Assembly: GCF_013363995.1 (NCBI RefSeq)
Contig: NZ_JABWGO010000018.1
Span: 1-64,000 of the forward strand
Origin: Nonomuraea rhodomycinica
GTDB lineage: Bacteria; Actinomycetota; Actinomycetes; Streptosporangiales; Streptosporangiaceae
Direction of reading: 5' to 3'
Length of the DNA: 64,000 nt
Each line of letters starts with the position of its first letter. The first letter of the stretch is position 1. Of this stretch, positions 7,382 to 15,848 are shown piece by piece. The notes beneath the pieces were generated by a model. The model was not told the DNA's origin and did not search any database. It saw only the letters and a program-made list of their open reading frames with translations. Both the position numbers and the translations under genes were made by a program.

Positions 7382-8026
7382 TCACTCCCGCGCGAGCGGG
7401 CAGTGCGGCGGATCCTTCCGCGCGGGGTGCGCGCCGCGCAGGAAGGCCGCGGTCGACATGGCGTACGCGGAGCAGACGAGCCCGTCCAGCCGCGTCGCCC
7501 CGCCGTCGCCGAAGCGCCGGGTGGGCACGCCCATGGCGTTCAGGCCGTGTTCCAGGTCCACGCTGGAGAACGCGACCACCGTGTCACCGTGCCGGTCGAC
7601 CCAGCCGAACACCTCCCGCACCAGCGCGCGGGCCAGGGACCCGAGCCCCGTCGCCACGGCGCCGGACCAGGGGCGGTCGGTGGCCAGGCGGCTGGCCTCC
7701 CACACGGCCGGATCCCGGGGCGCCGGGACGCCCCGTAACGCCTCGGGGAAGACGTCACGGAGCATGTACGGGCCGTCGGTGCGCAGCAACCGGCAGCAGC
7801 CCGTCACCTTCCGGCCGGCCTCCGCGTAACTGATCACGTAGACCGGGTCGCAGTCGTCGAACCGGTCGCGTTCCCTGCCGTCGCGGCTGTCGACGTCCCA
7901 GCGCAGCCGTTCGTGGAACACCGCGTGACGCAGCCGGAACATGCCGTCGAGCAGCCACGGCGGCAGCTCCCCCGCCCGGCCGACCACGATCCGTCGCGCG
8001 CACCCGTCCTCTGGCGAACCGTCCAC
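7382..8026 (-). CDS. LuxI-family acyl-homoserine-lactone synthase
   Basis: The protein has every hallmark of an autoinducer synthase. Numbering from the ATG two codons upstream (8032), the ten residues invariant in LuxI enzymes are R35, F39, W45, E54, D56, D59, R81, F95, E112 and R115. They sit in RLRHAVFHERLRW, RERDRFDD, TGCCRLLRT, LRDVFPEAL and WEASRLATD. LuxI enzymes make N-acyl-homoserine lactones from S-adenosylmethionine and acyl-ACP or acyl-CoA. Length (about 214) is normal. I prefer the GTG at 8026 because GGAGG lies 6 nt upstream, whereas that site abuts the ATG at 8032. No LuxR-type receptor with an autoinducer domain is encoded in the window, and such genes are rare in actinomycetes. 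Confidence 0.92.
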   Translation of the reverse strand: MDGSPEDGCARRIVVGRAGELPPWLLDGMFRLRHAVFHERLRWDVDSRDGRERDRFDDCDPVYVISYAEAGRKVTGCCRLLRTDGPYMLRDVFPEALRGVPAPRDPAVWEASRLATDRPWSGAVATGLGSLARALVREVFGWVDRHGDTVVAFSSVDLEHGLNAMGVPTRRFGDGGATRLDGLVCSAYAMSTAAFLRGAHPARKDPPHCPLARE

Positions 8027-8119
8027 GAGCATCCTCCGCGTCCGAGCCGGCCCCTCAGCCGATCACCTGTCGCCTGTTGTTCGCCGGACCAAGAGCGTTG
8101 GACGACGCGGACCGCCGCG

Positions 8120-8445
8120 TCATCGCGCGCTCGTCCGGGCGCCACGCAGGAACAGGGCGCTGGTGAGGACGCCGAGGAGCACGATGGCGGCGTTCACCCC
8201 GATCGCGACCTTCAGACCGCCGAGGATGGCCGAGGCTCCGGTGCCGGCCATGGCGGCGGTGACGACGGCGCTCATGATCGGCGTGCCCATCGTGATGCCG
8301 ACCTGCTGGGTCATGGTCGCGAGGCCGGCGACCACCATGAGCCACATCCACGAGGGGTCGGCGCCGAGGCCGAGCAGGGCCGCGGCGAACACGGTCTGCA
8401 GGACGCCGCCCACGATCAGCGTGCCCCATACCGCCGAGCCGGGCT
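8120..8445 (-). pseudogene. MFS transporter remnant (C-terminal third)
   Basis: About 105 residues of clear membrane protein (AVWGTLIVGGVLQTVF, WMWLMVVAGLATMTQQVGIT, VAIGVNAAIVLLGVLTSALF) match the last helices of a DHA2-type drug:H+ antiporter. Upstream the frame dissolves into proline/arginine-rich non-coding translation and there is no start, so about three quarters of the gene are missing. It lies directly upstream of the luxI-type gene on the same strand and may once have shared its operon. Confidence 0.65.
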
Positions 8446-8586
8446 CGCCGTCGGAGGCGGCACTGCGGCTCCTGGGCAGCGCGACGGTTCCGGCGGCCCG
8501 GAACACGACGCCTCCGGACGCGGCGGCGTCACCGTGCCGCCGCGTCACCGCCCCGGCGGCACGGTGACGCCGGGGCGGCAGGGCGC

Positions 8587-11124
8587 TCAGGCCGTCGCCT
8601 GTCTCGTGGTGCCCACCGTGCGGTTCTTGTCGTCGGTGATGACCAGCCGGACGGTGTAGGTGCCCGGTGCCGCGTAGGTGTGCGCGGCGATCCGGTCCGT
8701 GGACGTGCCGCCGTCGCCGAAGTCCCAGGAGTACGCGACGACGGCGCCGTCCGAGTCGATCGAGTCGGACGCGTCGAACTCGCACTGCAGCTCCACGCAG
8801 GTGTAGGAGATGATCGCCCGGTACTCGGCGCCGTCGCCCGCCGCCCGGATGTCGACCTGTGTCGTCACCGTCGTCGCCGCGCCCTGGTCGTCGACCAACG
8901 TCACTTTGACGGTGTAGGAGCCGGCGCCCGCGTAGGTGTGCACCGCGTTCCGCGCCTCGGTGTCGGTGATCGTCGTTCCGTCACCCAGGTCCCACTCGTA
9001 GCGCACGATCTCCCCGTCGGGGTCCGACGACTGGGCCTCCAGTCCGCACCACCGCGTCGCGTCTTCGCAGCTGGCCACGATCCTGCCGGTGGGCGCCGCG
9101 TCGGTGGTGTCGACGGTGAGGCTCTTCGTGGCCGTCGAGGACAGCCCGCCGTCGTCCACGACCTTGAGCGTGACCGGGTGCGTACCCGCGGCGAAACGGT
9201 GGGAGACCCGCACCCCCGCGCCCGCGGCCCCGTCACCGAAGTCCCACTCGTACGTCGCTATGGCCGAGTCGGGGTCGGTGGCGAAGGACGCGTCGAAGGT
9301 GCAGGTCAGCGTGCTGTTGACGCAGGCGGTGCTGAACGAGGCGGTCGGGGGGACGCCGAAGTCGGCCTCCTGCTGGGTGGAGCTGGAGAGGTTCTTCTCG
9401 TTGGTCACGACGAGTCCGACGATGTACCTCCCGCTGGTGCCGTAGGTGTGCGAGGCCGTCGCCCCGGACGCGCTCGCGCCGTCGCCGAAGCTCCAGGAGT
9501 AGCCGGTGACGTTCCCGCCGCCGCCTCCCGTGGACGTCGAGGCGTCGAACGTGCACGCCTTGGCGGGCTTGTCGCAGGCGACGGTGAAGCGCGCGACGGG
9601 ACTGTCCGGGCCCTGGGGGGCCACCTCGTCCGAGACGCCGGGGTCCGGCCCCGCGCCCACCGCGTTGACCGCGACGACGAACAGCCGGTACGTCCGGCCG
9701 TTCTCCAGCCCCGTCACCGTGGCCGTCGTGGCCTCGCCGCCGACCTCGACGGGGTCACCGGACGGCTCGGGGGTCACCCGGTACGCGGTGATCGCGGCGC
9801 CCCCGTCGGCCGGGGCCTTCCACGTGACGGCGACCTGCCCGTCGCCCGCGGTCGCCCGGACGTCCAGCGGCGCCCCGGGCGCCTGCGGCGCGGCGAAGTA
9901 GCCGTAGACGTCGGCCCAGACGGTGACGGCGGAGCTTCCGGCGTTCCTGATCGTGATCCCGCCGTCCGCGCCGACCTTCACCGGCACGTACTGCGCGTAG
10001 GGGTCGGTGGGCAGGTAGTCGACCGATCCCCCGCCCGGTGGGCTGCTCTGGTCGGACGGGTGGACGCGCAGGCTGCCGGAGCCGGTGCTCTTGGCCGTGA
10101 AGTTGATCCCGACCGCGGTGACCCCCGTGTCGGGCACCCCGCCTTCGCCGAGTGGTGCGAGGGTGGCCGTGCCGTTGGCCGGGATGGTGATCGCCGAGGC
10201 GATCCGTGCGGGAGCGACGGGCACGGCCGCCGAGCCGGCGGCGGCCGAGGCCGGCTTGCCGAAGTATCCCGACACGTCGGCGTAGACGTCCACCGCCGCG
10301 GTGCCGACGTTCGTGAGCGCGATCTTGCCGTCGGCGCCGAGCGTGCCGAAGACCATGTTCGACAGGAACTGGTTCGCCCGGTAGTCCAGGACGGTGTCCA
10401 CCGGCGCCGCCGACCCCGACGGGTACGCTCGGATCTTCCCCGCGGCGGTGCCCTTCGCGACCAGGGCGAACGCCACGGCCGAGACGCCGGAGGCGGGTAT
10501 CCCGCCCAGCCCCAGCGGCGAGAGCGTGGCGGTGCCGTTCGCGGGGATGCTCACCTTGGAGGCCACCCGGGCCGTGTTCAGCGGCACGTACGTGGATCCC
10601 GCCGAGCCGCCCGCCGCGGCCAGGGTGTAGCCGTGGACGTCGGCGTAGACCTTGGCGGCGACCTGGCCGGTGTTGGCCACCTTGACCTGCCCGTCCGCCC
10701 CGACCTTCACGAGCATCAGCTCATGGTTGTACACGTTGGCCTGGTAGGTCGCCCCGGTCACCCCGGGCTGCGAGGCGCCGGACGGGAAGACGACCAGGCC
10801 GCCCGCTCCGTCCGTTCCCTTGACCGCGAAGTTGATCGCCGCGCTCGCGACGCCCGCGGTCGGCACGTTGGGAGCTCCGGCGATCTTCACGGTGACGGTG
10901 GTCCTGGCCGCGATCGTCACGCCGTCCATGACCCGCGCCTTCGCCGGGAAGTACTGCCCCGGGCCGGGCTGAAGCCCCGCCGCGGCCAGGCCCGGGCCCG
11001 TCGGGGCTGAGTCCGCCACGCCCGGCGCCGCGGCCCGGACGAGGCAGAGCGACACCAGGAGCGAGAGCAGGAGGGTGAGGAGCGCGGCGGCACCCGGGCG
11101 CGCCGCGCGCCCGCCGGCCGTCAT
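8587..11124 (-). CDS. Secreted modular protein: ADVxGYF repeats, FN3 and four PKD domains
   Basis: The 845-residue product begins with a signal peptide (ALLTLLLSLLVSLCLVRAAA). Three tandem modules of about 120 residues follow, each with IPANGTATL-type strands and ending in YADVHGY, YADVSGYF or WADVYGYF, a repeat common in actinobacterial exoproteins. Then comes one fibronectin type III domain (about 425-510) and four PKD domains to the C-terminus (YSWSFGDG, YEWDFGDG, YEWDLGDG, YSWDFGDG). Each PKD opens with a cysteine pair, suggesting one disulfide each. There is no enzyme domain and no anchor, so an adhesin, scaffold or glycan-binding role is inferred. The ATG overlaps the upstream stop as ATGA, so the two secreted proteins are translationally coupled. 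Confidence 0.85.
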   Translation of the reverse strand: MTAGGRAARPGAAALLTLLLSLLVSLCLVRAAAPGVADSAPTGPGLAAAGLQPGPGQYFPAKARVMDGVTIAARTTVTVKIAGAPNVPTAGVASAAINFAVKGTDGAGGLVVFPSGASQPGVTGATYQANVYNHELMLVKVGADGQVKVANTGQVAAKVYADVHGYTLAAAGGSAGSTYVPLNTARVASKVSIPANGTATLSPLGLGGIPASGVSAVAFALVAKGTAAGKIRAYPSGSAAPVDTVLDYRANQFLSNMVFGTLGADGKIALTNVGTAAVDVYADVSGYFGKPASAAAGSAAVPVAPARIASAITIPANGTATLAPLGEGGVPDTGVTAVGINFTAKSTGSGSLRVHPSDQSSPPGGGSVDYLPTDPYAQYVPVKVGADGGITIRNAGSSAVTVWADVYGYFAAPQAPGAPLDVRATAGDGQVAVTWKAPADGGAAITAYRVTPEPSGDPVEVGGEATTATVTGLENGRTYRLFVVAVNAVGAGPDPGVSDEVAPQGPDSPVARFTVACDKPAKACTFDASTSTGGGGGNVTGYSWSFGDGASASGATASHTYGTSGRYIVGLVVTNEKNLSSSTQQEADFGVPPTASFSTACVNSTLTCTFDASFATDPDSAIATYEWDFGDGAAGAGVRVSHRFAAGTHPVTLKVVDDGGLSSTATKSLTVDTTDAAPTGRIVASCEDATRWCGLEAQSSDPDGEIVRYEWDLGDGTTITDTEARNAVHTYAGAGSYTVKVTLVDDQGAATTVTTQVDIRAAGDGAEYRAIISYTCVELQCEFDASDSIDSDGAVVAYSWDFGDGGTSTDRIAAHTYAAPGTYTVRLVITDDKNRTVGTTRQATA

Positions 11125-12347
11125 TGCCCGTTCCACGGCGTGGTGGTGGTGAACATGTAGACCTCCTGGGCGTAGGGCGGCCAGGTGTTGTTTCCTCCCA
11201 TGCAGTAGCCGATGAGCTCCGGATTTCCGTGGACGGCGAAGTCGTACTCCATCGACACGTTCGACGACCAGCCGCTCGTGGCGCCCAGCATGAGGCCCGC
11301 CACATTGGCCGCCGCGGTGTACTTCCTGTTCTCGCCCCTGGTCTTCTTGAGCCCCGAGTTGTGCTTGAAATAGCAGGCGACGTGGCTCATGCAGCTCTGG
11401 CTCTCACATCCGTTGACCCACGTCGAATAGCCGTACAGCGTGCCCGTCCAGCGGGTCGCGACGCGCTTCGTGTAGGCGACGGGAAAGGTCGTGCCGATCC
11501 ATTCCAGCCGGTCCTCGTAGTCCATTCCGGCTTCCATGTAGCGGGCCGCCGGCTTGTTCAGGCCGGGGTCGAGGGTGTACGGCACCTCGTATCCCACGTC
11601 GTTGCCGATGTGCTTGGAGCCGCCCATCTTCCACCGGCCCTCTTCGAACTCCACCCCGACCTCGACCTCGGTGTCCGCCCGCCTGCCGTAGGTGAACTTC
11701 ACTTTGGTGTTCCGCGCGACCTCGATCCGGGCGACCGTGGTCGGGACGTTGCTGTAGCGGGCGAGCACCACCGACTTCATCGACACCTTCTCGGCCGGAC
11801 CCGCCGCGCCCGCGGCCTGGGACGCGCGCGCGGAGGCGAGGAGTTCGGCGGCACGGCTTCCGGCGGGAGGCGTGAAGGGGCGTTGATCGGCTTTCAGCGT
11901 CACGACGTCCCGGGCGGCCGACGTGTGGGAAGGCGCGATCCACTGCCCGCCGGTCTCCCGCCGGCGCGAGAAGAACTGCACGTCGAACTTCCCGGCGCGG
12001 CTGACCAGCGCCATGTAGTTGCTCCATCCGTCATTTCCGGACGCGGCGGTCTTTCCCGCGTTCAGCGGCATCGACAGTTCGAAGCGGCCGTCCGGGTTCG
12101 CCTTCGCGTGGGCGACGGAATCGTTGTGCTCGCTCTCCTCGGTCACGTCGAACACATAGACGTCCGCTCCCCCGGCGGGCGCCCCGGTCGCGTCCAGCGC
12201 CTTGCCGGTGAGGAACACCCCGCTGTCCGCCGACGCGCCTGCCGCGGGGATCTGGGTCGCCGTCGCCAGCAGCACGAAAGCGAGCACCGCCCGCATCAAG
12301 GTGCACGCCGGACGGCCGGGGCTCGGGCGGCGTTCGGTGAGGGCCAA
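11121..12347 (-). CDS. Secreted protein of unknown function with carboxypeptidase-regulatory-like domain
   Basis: The 408-residue product has a signal peptide (MRAVLAFVLLATATQIPAAG) and then a beta-sandwich of the carboxypeptidase-regulatory type (TGKALDATGAPAGGADVYVF, with GRFELSMPL). The rest is not recognised. It is rich in aromatic strands (ARYSNVPTTVARIEV, KVKFTYGRRADTEVEV) and has C-ESQ-C, then C and a final C that may form two disulfides near the C-terminus. The start is a TTG with GGAGG 6 nt upstream. It is first in an operon with the PKD-repeat protein, so the two may form an extracellular complex. Confidence 0.75.
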   Translation of the reverse strand: MALTERRPSPGRPACTLMRAVLAFVLLATATQIPAAGASADSGVFLTGKALDATGAPAGGADVYVFDVTEESEHNDSVAHAKANPDGRFELSMPLNAGKTAASGNDGWSNYMALVSRAGKFDVQFFSRRRETGGQWIAPSHTSAARDVVTLKADQRPFTPPAGSRAAELLASARASQAAGAAGPAEKVSMKSVVLARYSNVPTTVARIEVARNTKVKFTYGRRADTEVEVGVEFEEGRWKMGGSKHIGNDVGYEVPYTLDPGLNKPAARYMEAGMDYEDRLEWIGTTFPVAYTKRVATRWTGTLYGYSTWVNGCESQSCMSHVACYFKHNSGLKKTRGENRKYTAAANVAGLMLGATSGWSSNVSMEYDFAVHGNPELIGYCMGGNNTWPPYAQEVYMFTTTTPWNGQ

Positions 12348-12479
12348 GAACCACCTCCGTTTCGAAAGGGGTCAAACCGGAGTCAGTCTGCCGGTGGGCG
12401 CAGATGTCCGACAGACGCTTCCACGTACGTGCAAAAGTGCTGGTCCCCTCGCCAGGGCGCACCACAGGCGGGGGTCCGC

Positions 12480-12519
12480 TTGACAGTATAGTTATGCACA
12501 TAACTATTATGCGGATAAC
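12480..12519 (+). promoter_or_regulatory. wrbA-MFS promoter with two tandem palindromic operators
   Basis: TTGACA (12480-12485) and TATTAT (12505-12510, 19-nt spacer) form the likely promoter. Overlapping it is GTTATGCACATAAC (12491-12504), the core of a 20-bp near-perfect palindrome at 12488-12507. A second copy, ATTATGCGGATAAC (12506-12519), follows 15 bp later. The AT-rich sites stand out from the GC-rich background. Such sites upstream of flavodoxin/MFS operons usually bind MarR- or HxlR-type repressors; no such regulator gene lies next to it. Confidence 0.75.
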
Positions 12520-12545
12520 CAATCCCGGGCATCGAGGAGTCAGGC

Positions 12546-13223
12546 ATGACCGTGAAGGTCGCCATCATCTACTACAGCTCGACGGGCACCGTTCACTCAC
12601 TCGCGCGGGCCGTCGCCGAGGGCGCCGCCTCGGCGGGAGCCGAAGTGCGCTTGCGGCGGGTCGCCGAGCTGGCGCCCGACAGCGCGATCGACCAGAACCC
12701 GTCGTGGCGCAGGCACGCCGACGCCGCCCGTTCGATCACCGAGGCGTCGGTCGAGGACCTGGCGTGGGCCGACGCGTTCGCGTTCGGTACGCCGACCCGG
12801 TTCGGCGGGCCGGCCGCGCAGCTCAAGCAGTTCATCGACCAGGCCGGCGGGCTCTGGCGGGACGGACAACTGGCGGACAAGCCGGTGACGGCCTTCACCT
12901 CGGCCTACAACCGGCACGGCGGCAGCGAGGCCACGATCCTGTCGCTGGCCAACGTCTTCTACCACTGGGGAGCGCTGATCGTACCGACCGGATTCACCGA
13001 CCCGGCCGTGTACGCCGCCGGCGGCAACCCCTACGGCACGTCGATGACCGGCCCGGCCATGGACGGCGCGGACACCGCGACGCTGGAAGCCGCCAGGTAC
13101 CAGGGACGGAGGCTGGCCCGGATCGCGATCCGGCTGCTGGAGGGCGACCGCACCGCCGAGGACACCCCACCGGACGGGAACGCCCGCGAAGCCCTGGCCG
13201 CGACGACCTCTCCGAGCGCGTGA
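12546..13223 (+). CDS. wrbA: WrbA-like NAD(P)H:quinone oxidoreductase (flavodoxin fold)
   Basis: The 225-residue flavodoxin-fold protein has the FMN phosphate loop YYSSTGTVHSLA (about 9-20), FGTPTRFGGPAAQLKQFID for the isoalloxazine contacts, and FTSAYNRHGGSEATIL, all typical of WrbA/NQO-type two-electron quinone reductases. It would protect against quinone or electrophile stress. The C-terminal 25 residues are a charged extension. It is followed 28 bp later by an MFS exporter gene in the same operon, and both sit behind the tandem operator, so a drug- or quinone-induced response is the likely job. Confidence 0.88.
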   Translation: MTVKVAIIYYSSTGTVHSLARAVAEGAASAGAEVRLRRVAELAPDSAIDQNPSWRRHADAARSITEASVEDLAWADAFAFGTPTRFGGPAAQLKQFIDQAGGLWRDGQLADKPVTAFTSAYNRHGGSEATILSLANVFYHWGALIVPTGFTDPAVYAAGGNPYGTSMTGPAMDGADTATLEAARYQGRRLARIAIRLLEGDRTAEDTPPDGNAREALAATTSPSA

Positions 13224-13251
13224 GCGGCGGCGTCCGGCCAGGAGGAAAGCC

Positions 13252-14679
13252 ATGACGAGCGTCAACACCGCACCTCAGCCGGTCAGGCCCCACGCCCTTC
13301 CCGCCTGGATGATCACCGCGCTGGCGTGCGCCTGCCAGTTCATGGTCATCCTCGACTCGTCCATCGTCAATCTCGCCCTTCCCGCGGTCCGCGAAGAACT
13401 CGGCTTCACCCCTACCGGCCTGGCCTGGGTGGTGAACGGCTACCTGCTCACCTTCGCCGGCTTCATGCTGCTGGGTGGTCGCGCGGCCGACCTGTTCGGC
13501 CCGCGGCGGATGCTGGTCGCCGGTCTGTCGTTGTTCTCCGTCTCGAGCCTGGTCGCCGGCCTGGCGACCGCTCCGCAGGTGTTGGTCGCGGCCCGCGTCG
13601 CGCAGGGCGTCGGAGCCGCCATGATGGCCCCGGCCACGCTGGCCGTGATCAACACCTCCTTCACCGAGCCGAACGCCCGGGCCAAGGTGTTCGGCGCATG
13701 GTCCGCCGCCGGCGGTGTGGGCGGGATGGCCGGCGCGATCGCGGGCGGTGCCATCACCACCGGTCTGTCGTGGCGATGGGTCTTCCTCATCAACGTGCCG
13801 ATCGGCGCGGTGCTGATCGTCGTGGCCCTGATGGCGCCGGCCGGCACCCGCACCGCCCGGCGCGAGTCGCTCGACCTCACCGGCGCGGTCACCGGGACGG
13901 CGGGGCTGGCCGCGCTGGTCTACGGGGTCATGCAGAGCGCCGACCACGGCTGGACGTCGGTGCCGGTCGCCGGGCCGGTCGTGGCGGGCCTGCTCCTCCT
14001 CGTCGTCTTCGGCGTGGTGCAGGCGCGCCTCGCCGCCCGGCCGATGATGCCCCTGCGGCTGTTCAGGGCGCGCGGGGTGGCCGTCGGCAACGGCATGCTG
14101 CTGCTGTTCGGCGCCATCCCCATCGCGATGTGGTACTTCACGTCGCTCTTCCTGCAGAACGTCCTCGGCCACAGCGCCCTGCAGGCCGGGCTCGGGCAGA
14201 CGCCGGCGGCGGTGACGTTCCTGGTGATCGCGCGGTGGGCCGCCCCCCTGCTGCCGCGAACCGGTGTGCGGCCTCTGGTGCTGGCCGGCAGCGCCTGCTT
14301 CCTGGCCGGTTTCGGCTGGCTCGCCCAGGCCCACCCCGACAGCGGGTACGTCACCGGGGTGCTCGGGCCCACGCTGCTCATCGCGACCGGCATCGGGCTC
14401 ACCTTCCCCACCCTCATGGCCGCGGCCACCGCCGACGTCGCCGAAGGCGACGCGGGCATCGTCGGCGGTCTGGCCACCACCGCGAGCCAGGTGGGCGGCT
14501 CGGTGGGCCTGGCGGTGCTCGCGACGGTCGCCGGCGCCAGAGCCGCGTCGGAGGCCGGCGCGAGTTCCTCGCCCGCCGCTCTCGCCACCGGCTACGACCT
14601 GGTCTTCCTCATAGCAGCCGGACTCGGCCTGGCCATCGCGGCGGCCAGCATGCTGCTGCCACGGCACCGCCGCGACTGA
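13252..14679 (+). CDS. MFS transporter, DHA2-type drug:H+ antiporter
   Basis: The 475-residue protein has about 14 hydrophobic helices. Motif C-like and motif A sequences are visible: FMVILDSSIVNLALPAV in TM1, GGRAADLFGPRRML after TM2 (motif A), and GVGAAMMAPATLAVI in TM4. The end, VGGLATTASQVGGSVGLAV, is typical of EmrB/QacA exporters. GGAGG precedes the ATG. It is operonic with wrbA and probably exports the inducer of the upstream operator. Substrate cannot be read from sequence. Confidence 0.9.
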   Translation: MTSVNTAPQPVRPHALPAWMITALACACQFMVILDSSIVNLALPAVREELGFTPTGLAWVVNGYLLTFAGFMLLGGRAADLFGPRRMLVAGLSLFSVSSLVAGLATAPQVLVAARVAQGVGAAMMAPATLAVINTSFTEPNARAKVFGAWSAAGGVGGMAGAIAGGAITTGLSWRWVFLINVPIGAVLIVVALMAPAGTRTARRESLDLTGAVTGTAGLAALVYGVMQSADHGWTSVPVAGPVVAGLLLLVVFGVVQARLAARPMMPLRLFRARGVAVGNGMLLLFGAIPIAMWYFTSLFLQNVLGHSALQAGLGQTPAAVTFLVIARWAAPLLPRTGVRPLVLAGSACFLAGFGWLAQAHPDSGYVTGVLGPTLLIATGIGLTFPTLMAAATADVAEGDAGIVGGLATTASQVGGSVGLAVLATVAGARAASEAGASSSPAALATGYDLVFLIAAGLGLAIAAASMLLPRHRRD

Positions 14680-14715
14680 CCGCCCGCGACTGAAGCGCTC
14701 GCCCGTCTGAAGGTC

Positions 14716-15261
14716 ATGCGCTCACTCGCATTCCTCGCCCTCATCGTGCTGACCGCCTGTGGCAGCGGAGTGGCGGCCGGCAAGCCGGTCACGTACGAGG
14801 CCGACGACGTCTCCGTTCCGTCCCGGAGGGCGGCTGGCGGCCGGCCGATCCCGCCAAGGCCACCCAGGAAGCGCTCGAGGCGACTCAGCAGCGGCTGGAG
14901 GACGAGGCCGCCGTGGGCGGGGTGTGGCTGGACCAGAGCTATGTGAGCTCGATCCCCGGCTACGACGACAGCAAGCGGGAGTGGTCGGAGAAGTATGCCA
15001 ACGACCCGGCCAAGCTGGTGCTGAACGTGAAGTTCACGGGTGACCTGACCGGCAGGGAGGCGTGGATTCGGGAGAGCTGGGGCGGCGCGCTCTGTGTGAG
15101 CCAGGCCAGCCCAGCCCTTCACCTCGACCTCCGTCGACATCATGAAGGAGCAGGTGGTCGTGGGCGTCTGGGTGGCCAGCGAGAAGCTCCAGCAACGGCT
15201 GGAGGACAAGTACGGCGAGGGCGTCGTACTTGTACAGCCGGCACTGACACCGGTGCAATAG
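14716..15261 (+). pseudogene. Frameshifted small lipoprotein gene
   Basis: The gene begins with a clear lipoprotein signal, SLAFLALIVLTAC with the lipobox cysteine at residue 15. Coding runs in one frame to about 14818. It then continues one base out of phase (PEGGWRPADPAKATQEAL, VGGVWLDQSYVSSIPGYDD, KREWSEKYANDPAKLVLNV) until about 15110, then returns to the first frame (FTSTSVDIMKEQVVVGVWV, EKLQQRLEDKYGEGVVLV) to a stop at 15261. This fits a 1-bp loss followed by a 1-bp gain. It is either a pseudogene or two sequencing errors. The family is not recognised; it resembles conserved actinobacterial lipoproteins of about 180 residues. Confidence 0.65.
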
Positions 15262-15389
15262 CGAAGCCGTGGCCACACGCCTCCAGCCAGTGACCGCGCT
15301 GACGCGCTGCCAGAGAGTTGACACGTTGTCGACCCCCAGCCCGGCACGCAGGGGTGTGCCTGCAGGGCGCTGTGGCGCCAACCATCTTG

Positions 15390-15680
15390 ATGGCAGCCGA
15401 CTCCGAGTTTCCTCCTGAGCTCGTCGATAAGCAGGTTGCGCTCTATGCCGCGATAGACAAGGTGGCGGAAATCGTGGCCGCCGAGCCGAAGCCGCCTGAG
15501 GGCGAAGCGCTAACGGCGGAGCAGCGGCAGGCGCTAGATGATGCGCTGGCTGAGCACCGAGTGGCGCTGGAGCAGGCCCGCGCTACGCAAAGTAAGGCGC
15601 TCGATGAAGAATCAAAGCCCAATTCGCCGAGCACCCCCCGACAGCGGTTACCGGTCTATCGACTGAGTCCCCGCACGTAG
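15390..15680 (+). CDS. Small helical hypothetical protein
   Basis: A 96-residue frame with good codon bias over most of its length. The middle is strongly helical and charged (KQVALYAAIDKVAEIVAA, LTAEQRQALDDALAEHRVAL), suggesting a coiled coil. The last 20 residues are proline/arginine-rich and less convincing. There is no clear ribosome site and no family was recognised. Composition is less GC-rich than its neighbours. Confidence 0.4.
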   Translation: MAADSEFPPELVDKQVALYAAIDKVAEIVAAEPKPPEGEALTAEQRQALDDALAEHRVALEQARATQSKALDEESKPNSPSTPRQRLPVYRLSPRT

Positions 15681-15718
15681 CGAGCGGAGGGTTCCGGAGC
15701 CGAGGAGGTGGGGTTCGG

Positions 15719-15838
15719 CTACTCGTGAGTCATGATGGCCAACCTGCGCCGGGCCTCGACACGGTCCTGCTCCAGCGTGCAGGTCAGCCGGCCGTGCAGG
15801 CCGATGCGCCACACCAGTGTCGCTCGAACTCGCCGTAA
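15719..15838 (-). other. Possible 3' end of a lost gene beside the tRNA genes
   Basis: A minus-strand frame gives RATLVWRIGLHGRLTCTL followed by EQDRVEARRRLAIMTHE and a stop at 15719. It has coding-like composition but no start, and it runs into the tRNA region. It may be a gene end cut off by rearrangement. Confidence 0.2.
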
Positions 15839-15848
15839 GCAGGAGGGG

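Noticed and set aside
8060-8090. Possible lux-box half-site upstream of the luxI-type gene (CACCTGTCGCCTGTT)
   Set aside because: It reads as a direct, not inverted, repeat of CCTGT and no matching second arm was found.
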